From the IMG/VR virus record IMGVR_UViG_3300030109_000584, positions 1 to 33,772 of that record: a stretch of 33,772 bases of DNA; one strand, 5' to 3'. This document shows, in pieces, positions 27,116 through 33,772 of this stretch. Within the stretch, counting starts at the first letter, position 1. Every line of letters begins with the position of its first letter. The position numbers and the translations under genes are program-made. The notes beneath the pieces were generated by a model. The model searched no databases. It was not told the origin of the DNA and saw only the letters and a list, made by a program, of their open reading frames with translations. The DNA comes from a virus.

Positions 27116-29056
27116 CTATGGATTTAAAAATTCTAAAAATTCTTTAATTAATTCAAATTTATCTTCTTTTTTAATTTTATAAGATTTAATTCCTTTTGTT
27201 TCTTCTACCCATTTATTAAATATACTAGAAGTAAAAGAAGAAGTTTCACCACTTAAATATTTTTCAGCTTTTTCAGTCACTCTATTCCTTACAGATTCTT
27301 TATCCATTCCTAGAAGTTTTCCTAAACTAATGCTTTTTTCACCCATTTTTTTTACACCTTCATCCATTCTTCTATTCATTTCTTCAGTAGATAGTCTATC
27401 TGAAGGAGAAAGTAAGGAAGGAGTTTCTTCTAATGTAGTAACTTTTGTATTATCTACTTCTCCACGTTGTTTTATATCTTGTGGTTGAGTAAGGATATCT
27501 ACAAACATATCTGTTAAAGATGCAGACATCTCAGGATACTGAAGTATTATAGCTTTAATGGTGTCTGCTCGGTCTTCTGGAGAAACTTTATGATAATTAG
27601 GGTCTGACATTACTGTGACTTTAAAGTGATTTATAACTTCATCAGGAGTTGTAAATTTATTAATACTATCTTTTTCATTTTTTATATCTTCATCAGTTAA
27701 AACATTATCAATAGAATCTTGAGAAATTTCTAAATCTTTACCTTTAGAATCTGATATAGTTATAGTATCTTTATTTATAATACTATTTAAAAACTCATTT
27801 CTTCTAGTTCTTTTATAAACTCCACGGGCTTCATCAGCACCGAAACCTAATTTACTACGGTCTTTACCTATTTGATAAGTAAAATCTCCAAGTATAACTT
27901 CTTGTAAAGCATCTTCATAAAATTTTAATTTACCTCCATCTGGTAAAGCTAAAGCACCAAGTCCAGTTTTTTCAGTTTCAGCTATGTACATTTTGTATTT
28001 ATAATCTGCGATTGCTAAAGCATCTTGATATACTTGTGCTTTTTGAGTTTCAGTTAAGTAAACATTAGACCCTTTAAATTTGTCGCTTATCTCAAATTGA
28101 TTTAAAAATTCATATACTGTTGTTTCTCCGCCTCCAAGTTTAATTTTAAAATCTTCTTGTTTTAAATTTTCTCTTGGGTTTTCATTTAATTGTGCTATAT
28201 TACTTATTTCTATAAGTTCTTTATCAGGAGTCATTGAAGGAGTAAATTTAGGAACTAGTGCATTTATTTCAAGATTTGTAAGGTTTTGTTTAACACCTAC
28301 TGCTTTCTGTATAGTATTCCAATTAGTCATTGTTTTTTCTACAGAATCAATAAGAGCATCTCTAGTATCATCTTCAATTCCTTCAGGAATCATTGTAACA
28401 TTTCCTTTGTTATCTGTTATAGTGTCACCTTTACTATCTTTTAAAGGAACTAAGTCGGCTGATGGTCTTAAACCAACTTTACCGAATAACCATCCTCCAA
28501 CACTATCTTGTTGATTAATTATATCCACACCTTTTTGAAGTTTATCTAATAAAGGTTTTTGATAAGCTGTTTTTGTTTCTTTATCAGAACTTGTAATATT
28601 TTTAAAATCTGAATAACCTTTTAATTCTTGTCTATAACTTTCTTTATCTTTTAAAAGTTTAGGTTGTATTATTTTATTAAATTCTTGTGGATTATTATTA
28701 TATAAATCTTTATATTCTGGAGATTTTTGATATTGTTCCAGTTTCATACTATCAAAAGCACTTGTCCAGTTTTCTCCTGTTGTAGCATCTTCATACTTAC
28801 CATATTTTTTCAACATAGCACGATGATTAGTTTGCCATTTAACACCCATATCAAACTGATTAGCTCTTTGATTTACTAAACCAATATTACTACTCCAAAA
28901 TTCATTAGCTCTTTTCTCAGCTTTTCTTCTTAACACAGCATTACCTACTTGCACACCTAGCATTACACCTGTAAAAAGTTTAGCTCGTTTTTCTTCTTTT
29001 TTGCGTCTTGATTTTGCTTGACTTAATAGGGATTCTCCTAAAGATTCAATTCCCAT
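27116..29056 (-). CDS. Internal virion protein (646 aa)
   Basis: Large, hydrophilic, mostly helical protein directly upstream of the 1475-aa gene; by size and order it is a candidate counterpart of T7 gp15 (747 aa). The N-terminus is basic (QAKSRRKKEEKRAKLFTGV) followed by a weakly hydrophobic stretch (MLGVQVGNAVL), then long charged regions (FDMGVKWQTNHRAMLKKYGK, KLLKDKESYRQELKGYSDF). No enzyme motif is visible. The assignment as a DNA-ejection or inner-core protein rests on context, not sequence similarity. Confidence 0.6.
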   Translation of the reverse strand: MGIESLGESLLSQAKSRRKKEEKRAKLFTGVMLGVQVGNAVLRRKAEKRANEFWSSNIGLVNQRANQFDMGVKWQTNHRAMLKKYGKYEDATTGENWTSAFDSMKLEQYQKSPEYKDLYNNNPQEFNKIIQPKLLKDKESYRQELKGYSDFKNITSSDKETKTAYQKPLLDKLQKGVDIINQQDSVGGWLFGKVGLRPSADLVPLKDSKGDTITDNKGNVTMIPEGIEDDTRDALIDSVEKTMTNWNTIQKAVGVKQNLTNLEINALVPKFTPSMTPDKELIEISNIAQLNENPRENLKQEDFKIKLGGGETTVYEFLNQFEISDKFKGSNVYLTETQKAQVYQDALAIADYKYKMYIAETEKTGLGALALPDGGKLKFYEDALQEVILGDFTYQIGKDRSKLGFGADEARGVYKRTRRNEFLNSIINKDTITISDSKGKDLEISQDSIDNVLTDEDIKNEKDSINKFTTPDEVINHFKVTVMSDPNYHKVSPEDRADTIKAIILQYPEMSASLTDMFVDILTQPQDIKQRGEVDNTKVTTLEETPSLLSPSDRLSTEEMNRRMDEGVKKMGEKSISLGKLLGMDKESVRNRVTEKAEKYLSGETSSFTSSIFNKWVEETKGIKSYKIKKEDKFELIKEFLEFLNP

Positions 29057-29658
29057 TATACTCCTCCTTTACCTAGTAAACTTTCTGATTGTTCTGGTTT
29101 TTCTAATAAACTTCTTTGTGGTGGAGCTTCAAAGTTTTCAAGTTTTTCTTCTATAGCTTTAGGAAGTGCTCCGCCTTTAGCTTTTGGAACTACTCTTTCT
29201 TGAGCAATTTCCATAGCTTTTTCTATTCCTTCTAATTGTGAATCTGTATCATCATCACCATCTTCATTTTCTTCACCTTCATAAGTAACATAATTATGGA
29301 TACCGGCTTTCTCAGCTAGTCCAATTAACATATACATAACAGGCTCTAATAACAGTACCATTAAATCAGGATTCCACATTCCTTTTTGAAAACCATCTCT
29401 AAGAATTATTTGAGCTACGTTACCTATTGGTAAATCATTTCTTATTAATTCCATAAGAGAATGATATGCTTCAGGTTCTGTAATTTCTAAAAATATAGCA
29501 TCTTGTGCAGGTTGTAGTTCTGTGTACTGCGGTGGTTGCTCCCAAGGAAAAGGACTCTCTGGACTATTAGCTAAAGAAGAACCGGGAATTGGTCTTCCAC
29601 TAGTAGATAAATATTCTAACCCTTCTTGGTCAGGTTGTTGCATTACGTTTTCTTCCAT
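29056..29658 (-). CDS. Conserved marine phage virion-associated protein (200 aa)
   Basis: Acidic protein with TSGRPIPGSSLANSPESPFPWE near the N-terminus, then ITEPEAYHSLMELIRNDLPI, NVAQIILRDGFQKGMWNPDLM and LLLEPVMYMLIGLAEKAGI, and an acidic patch (EEENEDGDDDTDS). I recall the GRPIPG-SL-N-P--P-PWE plus ITEP--Y and GF--G-WNPDLM-LL-EP layout from structural proteins of T4-like cyanophages and other marine phages. It overlaps both neighbours by one base. A scaffold or virion role is likely, with no known activity. Confidence 0.65.
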   Translation of the reverse strand: MEENVMQQPDQEGLEYLSTSGRPIPGSSLANSPESPFPWEQPPQYTELQPAQDAIFLEITEPEAYHSLMELIRNDLPIGNVAQIILRDGFQKGMWNPDLMVLLLEPVMYMLIGLAEKAGIHNYVTYEGEENEDGDDDTDSQLEGIEKAMEIAQERVVPKAKGGALPKAIEEKLENFEAPPQRSLLEKPEQSESLLGKGGV

Positions 29659-30554
29659 TAGTTAGCTCCTTGTCCTTGTAAATAAGACCACCATTCATCA
29701 TCTCCAAATGAAGTGTTTGTTTGTATTGCGTGATTTAAATTAGCATACAATCCTCCACTTTGAGTTAGTGTATTATTTTGAGCAGCTATTGCAGCCATAT
29801 CTACTTCATCATATTTTGTATAAGCATTCTTGGCACCCATGCTTAAAAAGTCTGTAAGAACTTCGTTTGAACCTTGAGTATAATCAACAGGAGGATTAAT
29901 AGCTGTATCTATTCTAGTAGCTACTGAAGTTCCTAATTGTCCTAATGCTTCTTCTTTAATTTTATCTGCAGCTTTTTGATAAAAAGATTTTTCTGCTACA
30001 TCTTTAACAACTGTATCTCCTATCATACTTTCTGGAGTTACATTTTTAACTATTTGTTCTTTTAGTGTTCCTAGTCCTGTATCTTTTAAAGCTGTTTCAA
30101 CAGGAGTAGCTAAATTAAATTCTTTCATATCTGGGGTATTTTTAATAAGGTCAGAAGCATCTGCATTTATTCCAAACATTTCTTGAGCTTTAGTTTTAAC
30201 TTGTTTAAACCCATCACCTATTGCACCTGTTATAGTATCATAAGCACCTTTAATTTTACTAGCTCCCCAATGTACACCTTGCATTAACTTACCAGCTGCT
30301 TTAGAAAACAAATTTGAACTTTTAGCTAATTCACCAGCAACAGTTCCAAAACTTCCCATACTAAAAGCAGTGCCCGTCATGCCTTGCCAAATTGCACCAG
30401 CTGCCCAAGGCATAATAAATCCCATAGCAACTTGTCCCACTATTCCAAGTTTAGCAAAAGGTTTCATAATTTTACCCATTATTTTTTTTAAACCTTTGCC
30501 TATTTTTTTTATACCTTTACCAATTTGTTTTGCTTTTTTTCTTAGCCATCCCAT
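29658..30554 (-). CDS. Virion protein with basic amphipathic N-terminus (298 aa)
   Basis: The first 35 residues are almost all Lys, Ile, Gly and Leu (KKAKQIGKGIKKIGKGLKKI, MGKIMKPFAKL), then a hydrophobic segment (GIVGQVAMGFIMPWAAGAIW). The rest is soluble (MQGVHWGASKIKGAYDTITG, ATRIDTAINPPVDYTQGSNE). A cationic amphipathic helix plus hydrophobic patch suits membrane insertion during DNA ejection, so it may correspond in role to T7 gp14. I recall similar N-termini in marine phage virion proteins. Function is inferred. Confidence 0.6.
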   Translation of the reverse strand: MGWLRKKAKQIGKGIKKIGKGLKKIMGKIMKPFAKLGIVGQVAMGFIMPWAAGAIWQGMTGTAFSMGSFGTVAGELAKSSNLFSKAAGKLMQGVHWGASKIKGAYDTITGAIGDGFKQVKTKAQEMFGINADASDLIKNTPDMKEFNLATPVETALKDTGLGTLKEQIVKNVTPESMIGDTVVKDVAEKSFYQKAADKIKEEALGQLGTSVATRIDTAINPPVDYTQGSNEVLTDFLSMGAKNAYTKYDEVDMAAIAAQNNTLTQSGGLYANLNHAIQTNTSFGDDEWWSYLQGQGAN

Positions 30555-30575
30555 AATATTTTCCTTTTTTTTTAC

Positions 30576-33431
30576 CTATCCACCAAATAATGATTTAATT
30601 AAATTACCAACTGAACTTACGTTACTGCTCCAGTTTTTTGCAGAGCCTCCTTCGTTAGCTATTGCTTGTGCATAAAGTTGAGCTTTTCTATTTTCTTCAT
30701 TTTCACCAGATTGCCAAGCATAGTTAGCTTCATCTCTTAATTGTTGCCATAAAAACGAATTAGCTTGACTAGTCATATTAAATACCATTTCTGCATTTTT
30801 CATTGCTATTTGATTAGCAGCAGCAGTATTAATTGTATTAGCATTTCTTCTCCATGCTATGTTAGATTGTTCAACTGCTTGAGCATTTTGAGTATTCCAC
30901 TGGTCTCTTGCAAACTCTTGTGAAGAATTAAATTGATTAATACCATTTACCATACTAGCATTTGCTTTAGATAAATCAGCATCTACTTGTAACTCTAAAG
31001 CTTTTTTAGCGTTTTCTTGTTGTGTATTAAATTGCTCCATTGCATTTGCTTGTTGAGTATTATTTAATTCTACTTGAGTAGATAAGTTTGCCATAAACTG
31101 ATTAGTTTGATTTTCACTAGCACTATTAAATTGTTTAGATGCGTTATCAGCAGCTTGATTACTTAACAATCTTTGATGCGTTTGTTGAGCTTTCATCATA
31201 CTTGCTTGTTGCTCATTACTAAGATTAGCCATATCCATAGCTAAAAAGTTTTGAGCATTTTGTACAGCTAGTCTTTCTCTTGTAGATAAGTTTGCTAAAT
31301 CCATTGAAGCCATTGCAGTTGCGTTTTGCATAATAGCTTGTTGTTCAGCATTCATATCTGTAAGAGCTACTGTTTGCATAAACTTACTATTAGCTAACTC
31401 TACTTGTTGAGCAGCGTTAAACTTAGTTAAATCCATGTTTGCTTTTGTAGTAGCATTTTGGATAGCTGATTGCTGGTCAACATTAAGTTGAGCCAAATTC
31501 ATTTGACTTGCTATTTGAGCTTGAAGCTGATTAGTTTGCATAGTCTTATTAAGATTTGCAAGTTCTGTTTTTTCAGCGTTACTCATTCTTTCGCTTTCTG
31601 CTAGATTACGAGAAGATAAATTAGCTAGTCTCATTTGTTGCTCATTACTTAAATTAGCAACTTCCATCTGTTGTTTGAATGCAGCGTTCTTAGATAAGAA
31701 GTCTGCTGCAACTTGCATCTCTGCTAATCTTTCTTGGTTTACTGCGGCTTGATTAGCTCCTTCTTGAGCAGCCTCTATTTGAAGATTAACAACTTCCATC
31801 TGCTGTCTATTGCCTAAATTTTGTACAGCTATTTGCTGGTCATTCTGAGACTTTATTACAGCAGCTTGTTGTTGATTTTGCAAGTTAGCCATAGCAGTTT
31901 GTTGCTGTTGGTCAGCACTTTTCATAACTGCTTGTTGATTAAACTGACTCTGCATTGTCTTCATCTGTTGAGACATCTGAGCAGTTTGACTTGCAGCGTC
32001 TTGACGATTTGCCAAGTTCTGCATTCTTATTTGTTGTGTTTGTTGAGCTTGTTGTAAGTTTGCTTGTTGTTGGTTACTTAAATTCTGAGCAGCTCTAGCT
32101 TGTAAAGCTTGTGCATTTCCTTGTGCCATTGGCATAGCACTTTGAATAATAGCGTTAAAGAGTGAGTCTCTACCTACAGTAGAAACACTAAGTCCTCTAG
32201 CAGCCATACCTTGATTAACAGCAGCTACAGCTGGTTTTGCCCATAAAGGGATTTCACCATCTTCCATACCACCTAATAAGCTTTCCATCTGTGCAGATAC
32301 TAAAGCTTCTTGAGGTAAAGCAGCTATTGCTGCAGTAACTACAGGGTCTGGGTCTGTATCTAATTGAGCTGTCATTGTTGCAGGGTCTTCTACAATAGCA
32401 GCAGCTATGTCTTCTGGAATGTCTGCAGTTTCTGCAATCATTGTTGCAGCAGCACCTTGAGCAGCTGTACCTTTTACAGGTCTTTGTTTAGCTGCTTCAT
32501 AACCTACAGTATCAGTAATTTGAGCAGCAACTCCATCTGGTGCAGCTTCTCCTAATATAGTTTCACGTTCTTGTTTTTCAGCATCAGGTGTTGCAGCTAC
32601 AGTTGTATCTTCACCTTCTACTTCATCAACTAAATATGTTCCAGATAGAACATCTTCTACATTTTTAGCTTTTGCAGCTTCTGCTTTTACAGCATCAACA
32701 GTTGCAAATTTAACTTCGGCTGTTATTTCACCTTGTATATCTTCAATAGGTCCTTGACTAACAGTTCCTGTTTTTGCTTCTACATCTACATCTGTACTTA
32801 CTTGTGTTGCATCATAAGTAGAAGTATCTATATCTGTTGGAACATCTGTTTGTGAAACAGTTCCTTGAGCTGCTTCTCCCATAGGTTCTACTTCAGCAGT
32901 TGCAGCTTCTATTTTTTCTCTTTCTGAAATTTGTTTAGTATCAGCATCTGGTCCAACTTCTACTTCTTTAGCCTTTCCTATTTGAGGAACTTCACCGCTT
33001 GATAATTTTTCAGCTTTTTCTTGAGGAGATAAATCTTCCTCATCAGGTGGTGGCGGTGGTGGTGGAGGCGGAGGCGGTGGTGGTGGTGGTACTTTAGGTG
33101 GTGGGTCTTTTTTAGGTGGTGGTCTTTTAAAAGGTGGTCTACTTTTTACAGAAGGGTCAAAAGATATTCCCGGACCTACTGGACCACCTGTTACGGTATC
33201 ATCACCTGATTTACTTTTAGGTTTTGAACCTATGTTTTGAGAACCTGATTTAATAGTAACTCCTTTTCCAAGTTTAGGTCCTTTAAGAACAGAACCAGTA
33301 GGTGTATTATTACCTTTAACATTAGATTTTTTTGATAATGTTTCTAGTTTAGCTTCTGTTGTATGTGGTCCACCGTGTTTATACGATATCCTTTTACCTG
33401 TACTATATCTTTTACGTTTTGATTGTTTCAT
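30576..33431 (-). CDS. Long repeat-rich virion protein with polyproline tract (951 aa)
   Basis: Order: basic N-terminus (KQSKRKRYSTGKR); Pro-rich segment with 15 consecutive Pro (residues 115-129); Ala/Val/Asp/Thr-rich region (about 140-380); a conserved-looking segment (LWAKPAVAAVNQGMAARGL, STVGRDSLFNAIIQSAMP, about 400-430). Next come Gln/Asn/Ala-rich repeats of 22 residues around NL[SA]N-[QR]QQ (about 440-780), then a Trp-containing tail (IAWRRNANTI, FLWQQLRDEANYAWQSG). From memory, the VGRDSLFNAIIQ-AMP...AQNLSNQQQ block is shared with structural proteins of marine phages. The repeats suggest a long rod, a tail or internal fibre. No enzyme motif seen. Confidence 0.7.
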   Translation of the reverse strand: MKQSKRKRYSTGKRISYKHGGPHTTEAKLETLSKKSNVKGNNTPTGSVLKGPKLGKGVTIKSGSQNIGSKPKSKSGDDTVTGGPVGPGISFDPSVKSRPPFKRPPPKKDPPPKVPPPPPPPPPPPPPPPDEEDLSPQEKAEKLSSGEVPQIGKAKEVEVGPDADTKQISEREKIEAATAEVEPMGEAAQGTVSQTDVPTDIDTSTYDATQVSTDVDVEAKTGTVSQGPIEDIQGEITAEVKFATVDAVKAEAAKAKNVEDVLSGTYLVDEVEGEDTTVAATPDAEKQERETILGEAAPDGVAAQITDTVGYEAAKQRPVKGTAAQGAAATMIAETADIPEDIAAAIVEDPATMTAQLDTDPDPVVTAAIAALPQEALVSAQMESLLGGMEDGEIPLWAKPAVAAVNQGMAARGLSVSTVGRDSLFNAIIQSAMPMAQGNAQALQARAAQNLSNQQQANLQQAQQTQQIRMQNLANRQDAASQTAQMSQQMKTMQSQFNQQAVMKSADQQQQTAMANLQNQQQAAVIKSQNDQQIAVQNLGNRQQMEVVNLQIEAAQEGANQAAVNQERLAEMQVAADFLSKNAAFKQQMEVANLSNEQQMRLANLSSRNLAESERMSNAEKTELANLNKTMQTNQLQAQIASQMNLAQLNVDQQSAIQNATTKANMDLTKFNAAQQVELANSKFMQTVALTDMNAEQQAIMQNATAMASMDLANLSTRERLAVQNAQNFLAMDMANLSNEQQASMMKAQQTHQRLLSNQAADNASKQFNSASENQTNQFMANLSTQVELNNTQQANAMEQFNTQQENAKKALELQVDADLSKANASMVNGINQFNSSQEFARDQWNTQNAQAVEQSNIAWRRNANTINTAAANQIAMKNAEMVFNMTSQANSFLWQQLRDEANYAWQSGENEENRKAQLYAQAIANEGGSAKNWSSNVSSVGNLIKSLFGG
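33045..33089 (-). other. Codon run for 15 consecutive prolines
   Basis: Residues 115-129 of the 951-aa protein, encoded by a mix of proline codons, so not a simple trinucleotide slip. Ribosomes normally need EF-P to pass such a tract. Confidence 0.85.
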
Positions 33432-33449
33432 AATCTTTATATACCTATT

Positions 33450-33692
33450 TTACTTTACCTCAAAAAGCTTATCTACTTTTTCATGGAGTTTTTCTAACCT
33501 ATCTATTAATAGATTAAAGTCTTCTTTTAATTCTGTTTTTGTGACATACTCACGTGCCATTTCTTCACGTGTTTTATTTAAGAGTATATCTATGCGTTTG
33601 GCTTCACTAGTATTGCTTTTAATACTATAAAGCACCGGAGCTAACACCAAAGTTATGAAGATGTTCCAAAACAAATATGGTGTTAATTCCAT
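33450..33692 (-). CDS. Small membrane-anchored coiled-coil protein (80 aa)
   Basis: N-terminal hydrophobic helix (residues 5-23, PYLFWNIFITLVLAPVLYSI), then a long charged helix (RIDILLNKTREEMAREYVTK, LLIDRLEKLHEKVDKLFEVK) with heptad spacing, so a single-pass membrane coiled coil. Position is between the partial gene at the right edge and the 951-aa virion gene. Holin/spanin-like or virion-associated roles are possible; none can be assigned. Confidence 0.6.
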   Translation of the reverse strand: MELTPYLFWNIFITLVLAPVLYSIKSNTSEAKRIDILLNKTREEMAREYVTKTELKEDFNLLIDRLEKLHEKVDKLFEVK

Positions 33693-33698
33693 AGCTTA

Positions 33699-33772
33699 TT
33701 AATTTGCTGCGATGTAATCAGTACCAGTTGTAACTGCTGCAACGTGAGTAGTTTTTAAATTACTTGCTGCAC
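33699..33772 (-). CDS. C-terminal end of a gene cut by the window edge
   Basis: An open frame enters from the right edge and ends with TAA at 33699-33701, 7 bases before the 80-aa gene's start. The visible tail is NLKTTHVAAVTTGTDYIAAN, small-residue rich. By place it is probably a virion protein, but the fragment is too short to identify. Confidence 0.55.
   Translation of the reverse strand, partial: AASNLKTTHVAAVTTGTDYIAAN

Noticed and set aside
31821-32057. Plus-strand Leu/Ser-rich frame opposite the Gln-rich repeats
   Set aside because: CAA/CAG repeats on the coding strand read as Leu/Cys/Ser on the other; a compositional artefact.
1-33772. CRISPR array, transposon or integrase/attachment site
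   Set aside because: No regularly spaced repeat-spacer pattern, transposase or integrase motif, or tRNA-derived attachment site was seen anywhere in the window.

Overview
The window reads as most of the genome of a lytic, tailed marine bacteriophage with a short-tailed, T7-like replication set. The DNA is AT-rich and genes are packed with ATGA-type overlaps. Replication proteins are T7-type: a gp2.5-like ssDNA-binding protein, a primase-helicase with zinc ribbon, TOPRIM and RecA-type domains, a family A DNA polymerase, endonuclease I and a DUF3310 protein. A class I ribonucleotide reductase and long virion proteins are of the kind I associate with phages of marine alphaproteobacteria and cyanobacteria. 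The host is not shown by the sequence; a Gram-negative marine bacterium (SAR11/SAR116-like) is an inference. No integrase, lysogeny repressor, tRNA, CRISPR array or transposon was seen. Terminase, portal, capsid and tail-tube genes are absent and presumably lie beyond the right edge. No T7-type RNA polymerase lies in the left arm, and several sigma70-like promoters do.

Layout, left to right. (1) 1-384 is non-coding and AT-rich, with two perfect DnaA boxes and 11-bp tandem repeats. (2) 385-5913, plus strand: about 24 very small genes, mostly of unknown function, in two transcription blocks split by an intrinsic terminator (1725-1751) and a promoter (1893-1922). (3) 6054-15612, plus strand: ssDNA-binding protein, a structured non-coding stretch, primase-helicase, DNA polymerase, three nuclease-like proteins, DUF3310 protein, nrdA, a small gene and nrdB. 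(4) 15605-17850, plus strand: two small genes, then a membrane adenylate cyclase with an extracytoplasmic CHASE2 sensor domain. (5) 17942-21299, minus strand and convergent with the cyclase: a curli-like cassette in the transcription order csgF, csgG, curlin-repeat protein, FecR-domain protein, small membrane protein. (6) 21305-22683, minus strand: five small proteins, four of them membrane-associated, a possible lysis region. (7) 22680-33772, minus strand: large virion or DNA-ejection proteins, including a 1475-residue protein with a C-terminal glucosaminidase-like domain and a 951-residue protein with 15 consecutive prolines and 22-residue repeats.

The outstanding feature is regions 4 and 5 together. 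The phage carries the curli outer-membrane pore (CsgG), its gating partner (CsgF), a secreted curlin-like substrate, a periplasmic FecR-domain protein and a CHASE2-cyclase. I recall FecR-domain and CHASE2-cyclase genes being neighbours in bacteria, so this could be a complete trans-envelope system: an outer-membrane export pore and amyloid-like substrate coupled through a periplasmic FecR protein to cAMP production. Possible jobs are remodelling of the infected cell surface, superinfection exclusion, envelope permeabilisation at lysis, or control of host cAMP. None of these can be decided from sequence alone. All assignments come from reading motifs by eye; no database search was run.
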